17,305 bases of DNA from positions 1 through 17,305 of the forward strand of contig JANWHI010000017.1 in the NCBI GenBank assembly GCA_025450495.1. Reading direction: 5' to 3'. The notes below the pieces were generated by a model. It did no database searches, was not told the origin of the DNA, and saw nothing but the letters and a program-made list of their open reading frames with translations. Both the position numbers and the translations under genes were made by a program. Origin of the DNA: Candidatus Dormiibacter sp. GTDB lineage: Bacteria > Chloroflexota > Dormibacteria > UBA8260. Shown here piece by piece: positions 15,547 through 17,305 of the stretch (the stretch's first letter is position 1; each line of letters begins with the position of its first letter).

Positions 15547-15550
<4 letters not shown>
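14489..15550 (+). CDS. plsX: Phosphate acyltransferase PlsX
   Basis: A 353-residue soluble, membrane-associating enzyme that makes acyl-phosphate from acyl-ACP, the substrate for PlsY in phosphatidic acid synthesis. Family marks: VAVDAMGGDNAP at residues 8-19, VSAGNSGAVLAAA (107-119), LLDVGANTDCKA (147-158), LLSNGEEPGKG (183-193), DVVVCDGFAGNIALKT (228-243) and a C-terminal HTGGALLLGVNG (about 286-297). Nothing is missing. The extra 20 residues at the end are Ala/Gly-rich. The ATG overlaps the gyrB stop by one base and the TGA overlaps the gyrA ATG (ATGA), so all three are probably made from one mRNA by coupled translation. plsX is more usually found beside rpmF, fabD, fabH or acpP; its place between the gyrase genes is unusual. 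Confidence 0.96.

Positions 15551-17305
<1,755 letters not shown>

Overview
This is a high-GC chromosomal window from a free-living bacterium with 15 supportable protein genes and no visible RNA gene, insertion sequence, prophage or CRISPR array. The gene content (two-component NHEJ, QueG, a GyrA with an Ala-Ser pair at the quinolone position, TANNNT-type -10 elements placed 6 nt before start codons) suggests a deep terrabacterial lineage such as Actinobacteriota, Chloroflexota or Dormibacterota. No rRNA or tRNA is present to fix this, so the assignment is inference.

Layout. 1-346 (-): start of a peptidase S51/cyanophycinase-like protein, cut by the window edge. 407-1915 (-): leucyl aminopeptidase PepA. 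1999-3108 (+): epoxyqueuosine reductase QueG, divergent from pepA. 3127-3480 (-): small three-helix membrane protein. 3643-4437 (+): secreted LysM-LysM-lytic transglycosylase with a good sigma70-type promoter. 4520-5320 (-): amidinotransferase/DDAH-family hydrolase. 5414-7046 (-): DUF47/PhoU-like regulator and PiT phosphate permease with overlapping reading frames. 7116-12329 (-): a DNA end-joining island, in transcription order ligD, an HNH endonuclease, ku, and a ligase-like paralogue that has lost every catalytic residue. 12573-17305 (+): gyrB, plsX and gyrA, fused by 1-nt and 4-nt start/stop overlaps; gyrA runs off the window.

How the genes work together. Ku binds and bridges double-strand ends; LigD (phosphoesterase-ligase-polymerase order) trims, fills and seals. 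The HNH protein and the inactive ligase-like protein sit inside this cluster on the same strand and are the most interesting candidates for unstudied NHEJ partners. The gyrase operon transcribes away from ligD from an extended -10 promoter and carries the phospholipid gene plsX between the two gyrase subunits, tightly coupled on both sides. Phosphate import and its regulator form a separate two-gene unit.

A window-wide regularity is that four genes (S51-like, membrane protein, HNH, ku) start exactly 6 nt after a TANNNT hexamer, as expected for leaderless transcripts, while pepA and the DUF47 gene have clear Shine-Dalgarno sequences.
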